From: Chelativorans petroleitrophicus
GTDB lineage: Bacteria > Pseudomonadota > Alphaproteobacteria > Rhizobiales > Rhizobiaceae
Reading direction: 5' to 3'
NCBI RefSeq assembly: GCF_025398195.1
Contig: NZ_JAODNV010000015.1
Coordinates: 1-64,000 of the forward strand
DNA: 64,000 bases
Part shown: piece by piece, positions 17,507 to 25,425 of the stretch
Layout of the letters: every line of letters starts with the position of its first letter
Numbering within the stretch: position 1 is the stretch's first letter
Position numbers and translations under genes: made by a program
Notes under the pieces: model-generated
Told to the model about the DNA's origin: nothing
What the model saw: only the letters and a program-made list of their open reading frames with translations
Database searches by the model: none

Positions 17507-18865
17507 TTAAAGAATCGGCGCGCCGTTATAGGAGGCGAGGAACGCGTCGAGCTGCTGCGAGGCGGCGGTGGCCGTCGCCTGCGGATCGGCACCGCCAAGC
17601 TGCGTCTGCTGGATCGCGTCGGAAATGATCTTGTAGACCTCGGGCGGCACGCGCGGCTCGGCTCGGGTGCCCGGATGAATCTCTTGCGAGAACACGCCCA
17701 TCACGCCCCTGTTGAAGGCGTCGCCGCCTGCCTCCAGTGCGCTGTTGCGCGGCGGCATATCGGACTTGGCCTCCGTGCACCAGTTCACCACGCGGTCGAT
17801 CGAGCCCTGCTCCATCGAGGCCAGCGCCCAGGCGCAGAACTCGCCGGCCGCATCCGGGTTCCTGCCGCGCGCATTCGCGACGAAGGCCCAGCCGCCGCCG
17901 ACGGTGACATATTTGCCGCCTGGAGGCGTGGGGAGCGGGAAGACGCCGAAGGGCATGTCAGGAGCGTTGTTGGTAAGCTGGGAGATTGCCCAGATGCCGA
18001 CATTCTGCATGGCGCAGTAGCCGGAACCGAGATTGGCCGTGGCATCGTTCGCGCCGTAGCCCAGCACCTGACGCGGCGCCACGCCAAGATTGATCGCATC
18101 CTGCCAGAACTTCAGCGCCTGCACCGTGGCTGGAGAATCGAACGCGCTGCGTCCGTCCTCGGACTGGATCTCCCCGCCGCCCTGCCACATGAAGGGATAC
18201 CAGGTGAAGTTCTGATAGTAGCCGGGTTTGGTCTCGAAAACGATGCCGTAGCGCTCGGGTGTGGTGAGCTTCTGCGCCACATCGAGCAGCTCCTCCCATG
18301 TCTTGGGCACGTCGTTTTCGTTGAGGCCAGCCTCCTCGAAGGCTTTCACCGAGTAGTAGATGGCCATCGGCTCCACTTCCATCGGGATGCCGTAGATCTT
18401 GCCATCCACCATCCGGTTGGCAATCACGCTTTCGGGGAAATCCGCCCGCGCCTCCTCGCTGATGAAGGGCGTGAGGTCATGCAGCACGCCGCCGTTGTAG
18501 TAGCGCAGGAAATCGCCAGGCGAGATGATGAAGATGTCCGGGCCGGTTCCGGAAGCGAAGGCCGTGGCGAGCTTCGTTCCGTTGATGTATTCGGAGTTCG
18601 GAACGTATTCGAGCTCGATCTTCTGCGCGTGGCTGTCGTTCCAGTCGGCAACGGTCTTTTCGAACCAGGCAACCTGTGAGGCCACCTGACCGCCGGGCGC
18701 ATAGAACTGCCAGAACTTCAGGGGCGCGTCCTGGGCGCGCACGGCCATGCGGTTGATGAAGGGAAAGCCGGTGACGGTGCCTGCGGCCAGCGCCGCGGTG
18801 CCTGCAAGCAGGCTGCGCCGGCTGACTCCGGCGGTCTTCCCGGTTGGGGTTCTGCTGTCGTTCAT
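17507..18865 (-). CDS. Sugar ABC transporter substrate-binding protein, Tat-exported
   Basis: A 452-aa extracellular solute-binding protein of family 1. The N-terminus contains a twin-arginine motif (SRRSLLAG, residues 15-22) followed by a hydrophobic stretch and AVRAQDA, so export through Tat with cofactor-independent folding is likely. Start ATG 18865 follows GGAGG; an upstream in-frame ATG at 18919 lies only 13 bp after the regulator stop and is less likely. It is the receptor of the CUT1 importer and lies 66 bp downstream of the LacI-type gene. The ligand is unknown; GH172 downstream suggests a fructo- or arabino-oligosaccharide. Confidence 0.83.
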   Translation of the reverse strand: MNDSRTPTGKTAGVSRRSLLAGTAALAAGTVTGFPFINRMAVRAQDAPLKFWQFYAPGGQVASQVAWFEKTVADWNDSHAQKIELEYVPNSEYINGTKLATAFASGTGPDIFIISPGDFLRYYNGGVLHDLTPFISEEARADFPESVIANRMVDGKIYGIPMEVEPMAIYYSVKAFEEAGLNENDVPKTWEELLDVAQKLTTPERYGIVFETKPGYYQNFTWYPFMWQGGGEIQSEDGRSAFDSPATVQALKFWQDAINLGVAPRQVLGYGANDATANLGSGYCAMQNVGIWAISQLTNNAPDMPFGVFPLPTPPGGKYVTVGGGWAFVANARGRNPDAAGEFCAWALASMEQGSIDRVVNWCTEAKSDMPPRNSALEAGGDAFNRGVMGVFSQEIHPGTRAEPRVPPEVYKIISDAIQQTQLGGADPQATATAASQQLDAFLASYNGAPIL

Positions 18866-18931
18866 TGAATCCTCCCTAGACGTTGGGTCTTTCACATCGC
18901 GGCGCTTTTCCGTCCGCATCCATTCTCCCGC

Positions 18932-19936
18932 TCAAGCCGTATCGAACTCGCGCAGGAAGCACGGGATGACTTCGGTGCGCGGAGGTCCTGTGAAGGTGCC
19001 ATCCAGGCGTTCGAGCAGCATTTCGGTGGCGCGCTTTGCTAGCACGGAGGGGCTTGTGCCCACGCGCGTGAGCTTGGGCCGCACATATTCGAGCTGCGGC
19101 TGATCGCCGAACACGGCCATCGCGATGTCCTGCGGAATCCGGATGCCGCGGTCGTAGAATTCCGTCAGCGCGCCGGACGCCATGAGATAATTGGCGAAGA
19201 AAATTGCCGTGGGCAGGTTGCCGCCATGCTCCTCGAGAAGCCAGGCGACCGCCTCGCGGCCGGAGGGCGCCAGATAGGTGCCTTCGTAGCGCAGGCCCTC
19301 CACCATCGGCGCGCCGTGATCGGCAAGGCCCTGCTCGAAACCTTCCGCGCGCGCCATGGCTTCCTTGAAAAAGGAAGGGCCGGTGACATGGGCCACCCGC
19401 CGGTGGCCCTTCTTCGCCAGATAGGCCCCCATCTGATAGCCGCCGCCATAGTCATCGACCTTCACGCTGTCGACGGCGTGGTTGGGCAGGTTGCCGATGA
19501 AGACGGCGGGCATGTCGAGGCCGATCAGATGGTCGTGCATGCCGTGCAGCGCGAAATCGCCGACGATCAGCCCGTCCACCCGCTTGTGCCGGATCTGGCG
19601 CAGATATTCGCGGCCATGCTCCTGGGAATGGCCGCCGGGCACGTCCGTGTTGAAGATCAGCATGTCGAGGCCGACGGCCTCCAGCTCCGACTGCGCGGTC
19701 TTCACCAACTCCGGATAGAACGGGTTGCGGATGTCCGGGATCAGCATGGCGACGATGTTGGTGCGCCCCGTGCGCAGGCTCCGCGCCTGGGGGTTCGGCA
19801 CGTAACCCAGCTCCTCGATCGCCTTCTCCACCCGCTCGCGCAGCGTCTTCGACACGCGGTCCGCATGGTTGATGACATGCGACACCGTCGTCCGTGACAC
19901 GCCCGCGCGCTCTGCAACCTTGGCAATCGTGCTCAT
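18932..19936 (-). CDS. LacI family transcriptional regulator
   Basis: A 334-aa repressor with the helix-turn-helix STIAKVAERAGVSRTTVSHVINHADRVS at the very N-terminus and a hinge helix (NPQARSLRTGRT), followed by a periplasmic-binding-like sensor domain (IVAMLIPDIRNPFYPEL). The ATG at 19936 places the HTH at residue 2 as usual; an upstream in-frame start is not needed. It is the first gene of the sugar operon and directly downstream of two overlapping palindromic operators, so it controls itself and the transporter together. Confidence 0.87.
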   Translation of the reverse strand: MSTIAKVAERAGVSRTTVSHVINHADRVSKTLRERVEKAIEELGYVPNPQARSLRTGRTNIVAMLIPDIRNPFYPELVKTAQSELEAVGLDMLIFNTDVPGGHSQEHGREYLRQIRHKRVDGLIVGDFALHGMHDHLIGLDMPAVFIGNLPNHAVDSVKVDDYGGGYQMGAYLAKKGHRRVAHVTGPSFFKEAMARAEGFEQGLADHGAPMVEGLRYEGTYLAPSGREAVAWLLEEHGGNLPTAIFFANYLMASGALTEFYDRGIRIPQDIAMAVFGDQPQLEYVRPKLTRVGTSPSVLAKRATEMLLERLDGTFTGPPRTEVIPCFLREFDTA

Positions 19937-19942
19937 GCCTTC

Positions 19943-19970
19943 ATCATAATTTCTGTGAATGCATTTGCAA
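19943..19970 (-). promoter_or_regulatory. Candidate promoter of the LacI-sugar operon
   Basis: On the minus strand, TTGCAA (19970-19965) and TATGAT (19948-19943) are 16 bp apart. The -35 element lies inside the operator, as expected for repression by a LacI protein. A start point 6-8 bp downstream would fall on the initiation codon, so the mRNA may be nearly leaderless. Predicted only. Confidence 0.4.
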
Positions 19971-19991
19971 ATCGATTTGCAAACCGATTTG
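19964..19991. promoter_or_regulatory. Two overlapping LacI-type operators
   Basis: Positions 19964-19983 are a perfect 20-bp palindrome, TTTGCAAATCGATTTGCAAA, with the central CG typical of LacI-family sites. A second copy, CAAACCGATTTG (19980-19991), has its centre 12 bp away. Both lie just upstream of the LacI-type gene. Confidence 0.75.
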
Positions 19992-20019
19992 TGGATAGCG
20001 CGCATTCCGGAAAATCGGG

Positions 20020-20171
20020 GAACGGGGCCGCGAGGATGCAGAACTGGCGGAACGAGACCGCAAGGATTCAGAACTGGCGCGACGGCGGGGGCGGCGGTCC
20101 AGAAAGACGGGACGGCAGTGACGGTGATCCAGAAATAGCGTGAGGGCAGCGACGGCGACTGTCAAATCGTG
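20020..20171. repeat. Degenerate 30-bp tandem repeat
   Basis: Five consecutive units of 30-31 bp (20020-20049, 20050-20079, 20080-20110, 20111-20140, 20141-20171) share a CAGAA core and G/C-rich flanks. Units 1 and 2 differ at four positions; later units decay. No gene lies within 19937-20392 apart from the operators at its right end and this array; the units are contiguous with no spacers. Confidence 0.6.
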
Positions 20172-20272
20172 TCCGGTGAGCTCTGGCCCGGAAGCAGGAG
20201 GTGCTGCGCACGGCGGTTCAGCCGGCCGTTCAGGGGAATGGGGTTCGGGGTCCTGTCAGGAGGCGCGCAAAA

Positions 20273-20310
20273 CTCAGGTCGCTTCGCCTTCTGGAGCGAA
20301 GCGACCTGAG
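20273..20310. terminator. Long perfect hairpin beyond tctA
   Basis: A 15-bp perfect stem (CTCAGGTCGCTTCGC / GCGAAGCGACCTGAG) with an 8-nt loop, 83-120 bp after the tctA stop on the minus strand. No U-run follows directly, so it may be a processed 3' end or a palindromic repeat rather than a classic terminator. Confidence 0.45.
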
Positions 20311-20392
20311 GGATTGCCGGCTGTTAAGGCTAAGGCGACGGCCCGTAAGGCCTTGTCCGCCGCAAAGGCCTGCTGGCCTCGGATGTCCCGGC

Positions 20393-21898
20393 TCAGTCCT
20401 CTTCGACGAAGACTTCCTCGCGCTTGCGGCGGATCGCCGGCATGAGCGAGAGCACGATTGCGATGACAGCGACGGCGAGCAGTGCGGCGCTGATGGGGCG
20501 CTCGATGAAGGTCATCGGATCGCCCCGCGAGATGATCATGGCGCGCCGCAAATGTTCCTCAAGAAGCGGCCCGAGCACGAAGCCGAGCAGCAGCGGCGCC
20601 GGCTCGCAATCGAGCTTCACGAGGACGTAGCCGACGAGCCCCAGCAGGGCGATGGCGTAGATGTCGAAAGCGTTCGAACCGATCGAGTAGGTGCCGATGC
20701 AGGCGAAGGTGATGATGGCCGGGAAAAGCACGCGATAGGGGATCGTCAGCATTCTCACCCACAGCCCGACCAGCGGCAGGTTGAGGATGAGAAGCAGCAG
20801 ATTGCCGACCCACATCGAGACGATGACACCCCAGAACAGCGCCGGCTCGTCGCGAATGACATTGGGTCCCGGCGTGATCCCGTGGATGATGAAAGCGCCG
20901 ATGATCAGCGCCATGACCGGATGGGCGGGGATGCCGAGCGTCATCAGGGGAATGAAGGAGGTCTGTGCCGCTGCGTTGTTGGCCGATTCCGGACCAGCCA
21001 CGCCTTCAATGGCGCCCTTGCCGAATTCGGCTTCGTTGCGCGAAAGCTTCTTCTCCAGCGAATAGGAGGCGAACGAAGCGAGCACGTGCCCGCCGCCAGG
21101 CAGGATACCAAGCGCCGATCCAAGGCCCGTCGCGCGCAGGATCGGCATGATGATGCGCCTGATGTCTTCCTTTGAAAGCCAGAGCCTCTCGATCTTCTTC
21201 ACCAGCACGGAGCGGGTGGCCTCGTCCTCCAGGTTGCGCAGGATTTCGGCCACGCCGAAGACGCCGACCGCCATGGAGACGAAGTTGATGCCGGAATAGA
21301 GCTCGAAATAGCCGAAGGTGAAGCGCGGCTGGCCGCTGTAGAGATCCTGGCCGACCATGCCGAACAGAAGCCCGAGCACGATCATGGCGAGCGCCTTGAT
21401 GATAGAGCCGTGGGCGAGGGCCACGGAGGCGACGAGGCCGAGCACGATGAGCGAGAAATATTCTGCCGAGCCGAACTGAAGCGCGATGCGCGTTAAGGGA
21501 GGGGCCGCCACCGCAAGCACCAGCGTGGCGACGGAGCCGGCGAAAAACGAGCCTACGGCGGCGGTGACGAGCGCCTGCCCCGCGCGCCCCTGGCGGGCCA
21601 TCTGGTGCCCGTCGATCGCGGTTACGGCAGAGGACGATTCTCCCGGCAGGTTGATGAGGATGGCGCTGGTGGAGCCGCCATACTGTGCGCCGTAATAGAT
21701 GCCGGCCAGCATGATGAGCGCCGTCACCGGCTCGAGGGTGAAGGTGATTGGCAGCAGAATGGCGACCGTACCCGTCGGGCCGATGCCGGGAAGCACGCCC
21801 ACCAGCGTGCCGAGCAGAACGCCGACAAAGCAGTAGAGAACGTTGACGGGCGTGAGCGCAACGTCGAAGCCGAGGCCGAGATTGGCGAGCAGGTCCAT
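20393..21898 (-). CDS. tctA: Tripartite tricarboxylate transporter large permease (TctA)
   Basis: A 501-aa membrane protein with about twelve helices and the TctA pattern: an N-terminal LGTLVGVLPGIGPTGTVAILLP motif and a mirrored GILPGGGHVLASFASY motif in the second half. It drives solute uptake by ion gradient together with TctB and the periplasmic TctC. It is 11 bp downstream of tctB. A charged C-terminal tail (RRKREEVFVEED) is cytoplasmic. Confidence 0.88.
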   Translation of the reverse strand: MDLLANLGLGFDVALTPVNVLYCFVGVLLGTLVGVLPGIGPTGTVAILLPITFTLEPVTALIMLAGIYYGAQYGGSTSAILINLPGESSSAVTAIDGHQMARQGRAGQALVTAAVGSFFAGSVATLVLAVAAPPLTRIALQFGSAEYFSLIVLGLVASVALAHGSIIKALAMIVLGLLFGMVGQDLYSGQPRFTFGYFELYSGINFVSMAVGVFGVAEILRNLEDEATRSVLVKKIERLWLSKEDIRRIIMPILRATGLGSALGILPGGGHVLASFASYSLEKKLSRNEAEFGKGAIEGVAGPESANNAAAQTSFIPLMTLGIPAHPVMALIIGAFIIHGITPGPNVIRDEPALFWGVIVSMWVGNLLLLILNLPLVGLWVRMLTIPYRVLFPAIITFACIGTYSIGSNAFDIYAIALLGLVGYVLVKLDCEPAPLLLGFVLGPLLEEHLRRAMIISRGDPMTFIERPISAALLAVAVIAIVLSLMPAIRRKREEVFVEED

Positions 21899-21909
21899 CG
21901 CTTAAGCCC

Positions 21910-22374
21910 TCAGAAATTCAGCCAGGGGCCGAAGACCCGCAACGGCATGCCGAGCCCCCATACGAAGATCAGCAGACTGATCGCCGTCAGCAGGGCCGCG
22001 ATGAGAAAGGCTCCGGCCAGGCTCGTTTGCCGGCTGGCGGAAGCGCTCATGAAGGAGCTGACGAAAAGCGAGGGCAGGAGCCCGAGCCCGCGTACCGTGA
22101 AACCGAAGAAAACGAGCGCGACCATGACAAGTATGAGCCCGCGCCAAGGAACACGGCCGATCGGACCGTCCTCGGCCGAAGTGGCGAATGACTGCAGAAG
22201 GATGATCACGCCGAGGAATATGATGATCCCGGACAGCACCAGGGGAAAGTAGCCGGGCCCCATGCGGAACGCGGTGCCTATCTGGTAATTGAGCGAAGCA
22301 TAGCCGAAAGCGAGCCCGAAGCCGATGAAAATCAGTCCGGCCAGAAGGTCCTTGGATATTTTCAGAGGTTTCAT
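21910..22374 (-). CDS. tctB: Tripartite tricarboxylate transporter small permease (TctB)
   Basis: A 154-aa protein with four hydrophobic helices, as in TctB (GLIFIGFGLAFGYASLNY first helix). Start ATG 22374 is chosen; a TTG five codons upstream is possible. It lies between tctC and tctA in the same direction. Its role is that of the small membrane subunit of the transporter. Confidence 0.82.
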   Translation of the reverse strand: MKPLKISKDLLAGLIFIGFGLAFGYASLNYQIGTAFRMGPGYFPLVLSGIIIFLGVIILLQSFATSAEDGPIGRVPWRGLILVMVALVFFGFTVRGLGLLPSLFVSSFMSASASRQTSLAGAFLIAALLTAISLLIFVWGLGMPLRVFGPWLNF

Positions 22375-22397
22375 GGTGCGCGGTTCCAAGGCGAAAA

Positions 22398-22423
22398 CGG
22401 AGCGGCCTCATAAGACCGCTCCG
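22398..22423 (-). terminator. Attenuator-like terminator between tctC and tctB
   Basis: An 8-bp stem (CGGAGCGG / CCGCTCCG) with a 10-nt loop, followed by TTTTCG on the minus strand. It is 24-49 bp after the tctC stop and may terminate part of the transcripts so that TctC exceeds TctB/TctA. Confidence 0.55.
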
Positions 22424-22446
22424 CAGCCCTTCGCAACTTGATCGCC

Positions 22447-23427
22447 TTACTCGGCGGTTACGCCGGCCGCCTTGATGATCGGCGCCCACAGTTCGATCTG
22501 CGAGGAGAGCATTTCGGTATGCGCCTCAGGCGTGGCCCGATCCTGGCTAACCACGGTCGTTCCGAGTTCCGCAAAGCGGTCGATCACGTTCTGGTCCTGG
22601 AGCGCCGTCTGCAGGGCCGAGGACAGCTTTTCGACGATGGCCGGATCGGTGCCCGCCGGTACATAGAGACCGTGCCAGATGCGCAGCTGGAAGTCGCCAA
22701 GCCCGGCTTCCGCCGTGGTGGGTACGTCCGGCAGGTTCGCCAGCCGTTCCTCGGCGGTCACTGCGTAGGCCTTGACCTCGCCGCCCAGAATCTGACCGGT
22801 CGTGTTGGTGGTCTGGTCGCACATGATATCGACCTGCCCGCCGACGAGATCCGTGAGAGCCGGGCCGGTGCCTGGGTAGGGAACGGTGGTGAGCTGTGTT
22901 CCGATCGCGTCCATGAAGAGCATGCCGCAAAGCTGCGAGGCCGCGCCAATGCCGGCATTGGCAAGGGTCACCTCGTCAGCATGCTCCTTCACGTAATCGA
23001 TCATCTCCTGCAGGGTCTCTGCCGGAAAGTCCTTGCGGGCGACGATGGTCATCGGCACTTCGGTCACAAGGCCGATGGTCTCGAAATCCTCGAGCGGATC
23101 GTAGGGCAAATTCGGATAAAGCGTCGGCGCGGTCGACATGCCGATATGGTGCATGAGCACCGTGTAGCCGTCAGGCTCGGCGTTGGCGACCTGACCTGCC
23201 GCCACCGTGCCGCCTGCGCCGGTGACATTCTGGATCACGAATTGCTGCCCAAGCGCCTTGCCCATCGGTTCGGCAATGAGGCGCGTCACCGTATCGGTGG
23301 GCCCGCCGGCCGAAAACGGCACGACCATGGTGATCGGCTGGGTGGGATAGTCGTCCTGTGCCACTGCCGCGCCTGCTGCGAGCGATACGGCTGCTGCGGC
23401 GGCAAGGACGGTGAAGTGTTTTATCAT
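22447..23427 (-). CDS. tctC: Tripartite tricarboxylate transporter substrate-binding protein (TctC/Bug)
   Basis: A 326-aa Bug-type receptor. A signal peptide of about 23 residues ends GAAVA|QDD, and the mature protein opens YPTQPITMVVPFSAGGPTDTVTR, the typical Bug sequence around the carboxylate-binding loop. It delivers a carboxylate ligand to TctAB. No dedicated two-component regulator (TctDE) is present next to the operon. Confidence 0.87.
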   Translation of the reverse strand: MIKHFTVLAAAAAVSLAAGAAVAQDDYPTQPITMVVPFSAGGPTDTVTRLIAEPMGKALGQQFVIQNVTGAGGTVAAGQVANAEPDGYTVLMHHIGMSTAPTLYPNLPYDPLEDFETIGLVTEVPMTIVARKDFPAETLQEMIDYVKEHADEVTLANAGIGAASQLCGMLFMDAIGTQLTTVPYPGTGPALTDLVGGQVDIMCDQTTNTTGQILGGEVKAYAVTAEERLANLPDVPTTAEAGLGDFQLRIWHGLYVPAGTDPAIVEKLSSALQTALQDQNVIDRFAELGTTVVSQDRATPEAHTEMLSSQIELWAPIIKAAGVTAE

Positions 23428-23753
23428 GTTCGTTCTCCTCCCATTAGGGCTTGTGTTTTCTCATTCCTCCTAAGGGACCCGAGTGTGGCGAGCCAGGGCT
23501 TACGACCCGCGGGGGCATCATCGAATGTAAGTGTGCGGGCCGTGTCAAGTGCTTTGCGCTCGAGGGCTTGGGATAGAATCGCGCAATCCGCTGGCGCGGC
23601 GTCCTGTCGATATCCGACTAAAGTTGAAGGAATAGCCTTCTACTATGTACCGGAAACGGCGAAAAAAACCGCTCAAAAGCAGCAAAGGACGCAAACAGTA
23701 TAGGGCGGCGCGGTTCAGCCGCACGGCCATTCCGTTTTGCGAATCCGCCCCGC
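23428..23753. other. Intergenic region between tctC and the sigma factor gene
   Basis: 326 bp without a well-supported gene. It contains the leader of tctC (23428-23548) and, between 23549 and 23753, the 3' flank of the sigma factor gene. A 45-codon very basic reading frame (23645-23782) is present on the plus strand but runs into the sigma gene and is not accepted. Confidence 0.5.
23520..23548 (-). promoter_or_regulatory. Candidate tctCBA promoter
   Basis: A perfect TTGACA -35 (minus strand 23548-23543, in CTTGACA) with a weak TTCGAT -10 after 17 bp, about 95 bp upstream of tctC. The -35 is strong; the -10 matches the consensus at only three positions. Confidence 0.35.
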
Positions 23754-24482
23754 TCAGACGCTGCCGCGCAAACGCGCAATGACGCGGTCGGCCATCAGGG
23801 CACACCGTTTCCCGGCAAAGGGAAAGATGTCCGAAAAACGCGGCTGCAGTGCCTTTTCCAGTTCGGCGCGCAGGAGACGTTTTGCCCGGAAGAGGCGGGT
23901 CTTCACGGTTTCCGGCTTCAGCGAGAGAAGGCTCGCGGTCTCCTCGGTTCCCATCCCCTCGATTTCGCGCAGGATGAAAACCACGCGAAACGGCTCCGGC
24001 AGCCGGTCGATCGCTTCCTCCAGCAGCCGTCTTACTTGCACGCGGCCCGCTTCCGCTTCTGGGCTCAGCGCGGACGAGTTCAGGGGAAACATGATGATTT
24101 CCGCTCCGGCGGCGGGTTCGGATCTGTCGATCTCCGTCAGCTCGACCATGGTGCGCCGGCGGCGCAGCCGCCCATTGGCCTCGTTCAGGGCGATGCGCGT
24201 GAGCCAGGTGGAAAATGCCGCGTCACCCCGAAAGCTATCCAGCGCGGTAAAGGCCCTGACATAGGTTTCCTGAACGACGTCCTCGGCCTCCTGCTCGTCC
24301 TTCATCATGCTGCGCGCGAGGCGGAACAGGCGCTGGTTGTAGCGCCGGATCAGCGCGCGGATGGCTGTTTCGTCCCGCTTGCGGGCGAGCGCCAGAAGCT
24401 GGCCGTCGCTCAAGCCGTCCTTGCCGAACGGGAGGCGCAGGGCCGATAAAAGAGTCTCCAACGCTCGCGTTCCGGCGCTCAT
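23754..24482 (-). CDS. ECF-type RNA polymerase sigma factor
   Basis: A 242-aa sigma-70 family ECF factor. Region 2 (ALIRRYNQRLFRLARSMMKDEQEAEDVVQETYVRAF) and region 4 (LPEPFRVVFILREIEGMGTEETASLLSLKPETVKTRLFRAKRLL) are both complete. A C-terminal extension of about 30 residues contains FPFAGKRCALM, absent from minimal ECF factors. The start overlaps the stop of the copper-protein gene (ATGA). No anti-sigma factor gene is adjacent, so control may act through the extension or a distant partner. Confidence 0.87.
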   Translation of the reverse strand: MSAGTRALETLLSALRLPFGKDGLSDGQLLALARKRDETAIRALIRRYNQRLFRLARSMMKDEQEAEDVVQETYVRAFTALDSFRGDAAFSTWLTRIALNEANGRLRRRRTMVELTEIDRSEPAAGAEIIMFPLNSSALSPEAEAGRVQVRRLLEEAIDRLPEPFRVVFILREIEGMGTEETASLLSLKPETVKTRLFRAKRLLRAELEKALQPRFSDIFPFAGKRCALMADRVIARLRGSV

Positions 24483-25000
24483 CTCGGTTCAACCCTGCCC
24501 TTGGCCATGATTTCCTCCACGGCCGGAAATGCCTGCAATGCCGCCTGCGGCAGGCCGTCATCCGCCGCGCTCGCGCTCTGCCAGCCATCCGTCGGCGGAG
24601 CACCGACAATGATCCTGCCGACCATGCCGGCCTGTTCGTGCGGGATGCAGAAATAGTCGTAAACGCCCGGCACGGTCAGCTTAACCGAAAAGCTTTCATC
24701 CGGCAGCAGATATCCCGAGTCCCACGGTTGGGCGCCGGGCGGGATGCGGTTTGGCTTGCCGGAGTTCGCCGGGTGATAGGCGGTCGCCGTATGCGCGTTG
24801 CCGGGATCACGATTGATCCAGCGCACCATCTGGCCCGGCTGGACAAGCAGCCCAACGGGATCGAACCAGACATGCGAACCGCCTACTCTGCCTCCCATGA
24901 CAATTTCTGCCACCGCCTCGGCGCTGGCGGGGAAGGCGGGAAGCGCCAGGGCGGCGAAGAATCCGCCGCCCATGCCGATCGCTTTCCGGCGATTGAGCAT
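24479..25000 (-). CDS. Exported type-1 copper protein (cupredoxin)
   Basis: A 173-aa exported blue-copper protein. An N-terminal RRKAIGMGGGFFAALALPAFPASA region is a Tat-like or Sec signal peptide. The copper ligands are visible as H70, C118, H121 and M126 (YFCIPHEQAGM), in plastocyanin/pseudoazurin spacing. A C-terminal tail of about 40 residues (from GAPPTDGW) is unusual for small cupredoxins. The ATG at 25000 overlaps the upstream stop by one base (TGATG), preferred over GTG at 25003. It lies between a His-rich exported protein and an ECF sigma factor. Confidence 0.82.
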   Translation of the reverse strand: MLNRRKAIGMGGGFFAALALPAFPASAEAVAEIVMGGRVGGSHVWFDPVGLLVQPGQMVRWINRDPGNAHTATAYHPANSGKPNRIPPGAQPWDSGYLLPDESFSVKLTVPGVYDYFCIPHEQAGMVGRIIVGAPPTDGWQSASAADDGLPQAALQAFPAVEEIMAKGRVEPR

Positions 25001-25425
25001 CACTGCGCGACCCTCGCCTCTTCGTCTTTGGAGACGTGCCAGAGGACGATGTGAGCGTGCGGCGTCTCCACGCCGGGATGGCCGGCATTGTAGTGAACGT
25101 CCACGTGATCGACCGCGCCGCCCGGCGCCACCAAGTCGTCAAAGCCCTTGTCGGGAGTGAGATCCTCGATGGGAACCATATAGACGGTGCTGACCAGTTT
25201 GCCGTCATGATCGTAGGCCAGGAACGGCCCGGCCGGCAGCGTTTCAGGATCGACGAAGAGCTGGCCCAGACCGGGGATGAAATCCGGCAGGGGAGCCAGT
25301 TCGCTGACCTTCTGATATGGCGCTGCAGGTGGCGCTTCCGTGACGGTGCTGGCTGCGTCCTGAGCCGAGGCCATCGCGATTCCGCCGAGCAACGCTGTGG
25401 CGGTGAGCAGGCTTACTTTCTTCAT
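25000..25425 (-). CDS. Exported His-rich protein of unknown function
   Basis: A 141-aa protein with a 20-residue signal peptide (MKKVSLLTATALLGGIAMAS|AQ). The C-terminal half has six histidines in 24 residues (107, 111, 116, 123, 125, 130; motif DHVDVHYNAGHPGVETPHAH), suggesting a metal site. I do not recognise the family with certainty; a TTHB210-like domain, which in Thermus is also linked to a sigma-E gene, is a possibility from memory. The ATG at 25425 follows GGAGGG. First gene of the three-gene operon with the copper protein and ECF factor. Confidence 0.7.
   Translation of the reverse strand: MKKVSLLTATALLGGIAMASAQDAASTVTEAPPAAPYQKVSELAPLPDFIPGLGQLFVDPETLPAGPFLAYDHDGKLVSTVYMVPIEDLTPDKGFDDLVAPGGAVDHVDVHYNAGHPGVETPHAHIVLWHVSKDEEARVAQ

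Noticed and set aside
16283-18679. 798-codon plus-strand reading frame opposite the sugar importer genes
   Set aside because: It is antisense to three well-supported genes and has a composition typical of high-GC shadow frames (His/Glu/Arg rich, no domain).
20020-20171. CRISPR array
   Set aside because: The units are contiguous without unique spacers and decay progressively; no cas genes are present.
23645-23782. 45-codon very basic plus-strand ORF (MYRKRRKKPLKSSKGRK start)
   Set aside because: It overlaps the 3' end of the sigma factor gene, ribosome site spacing is poor and no family is recognised.
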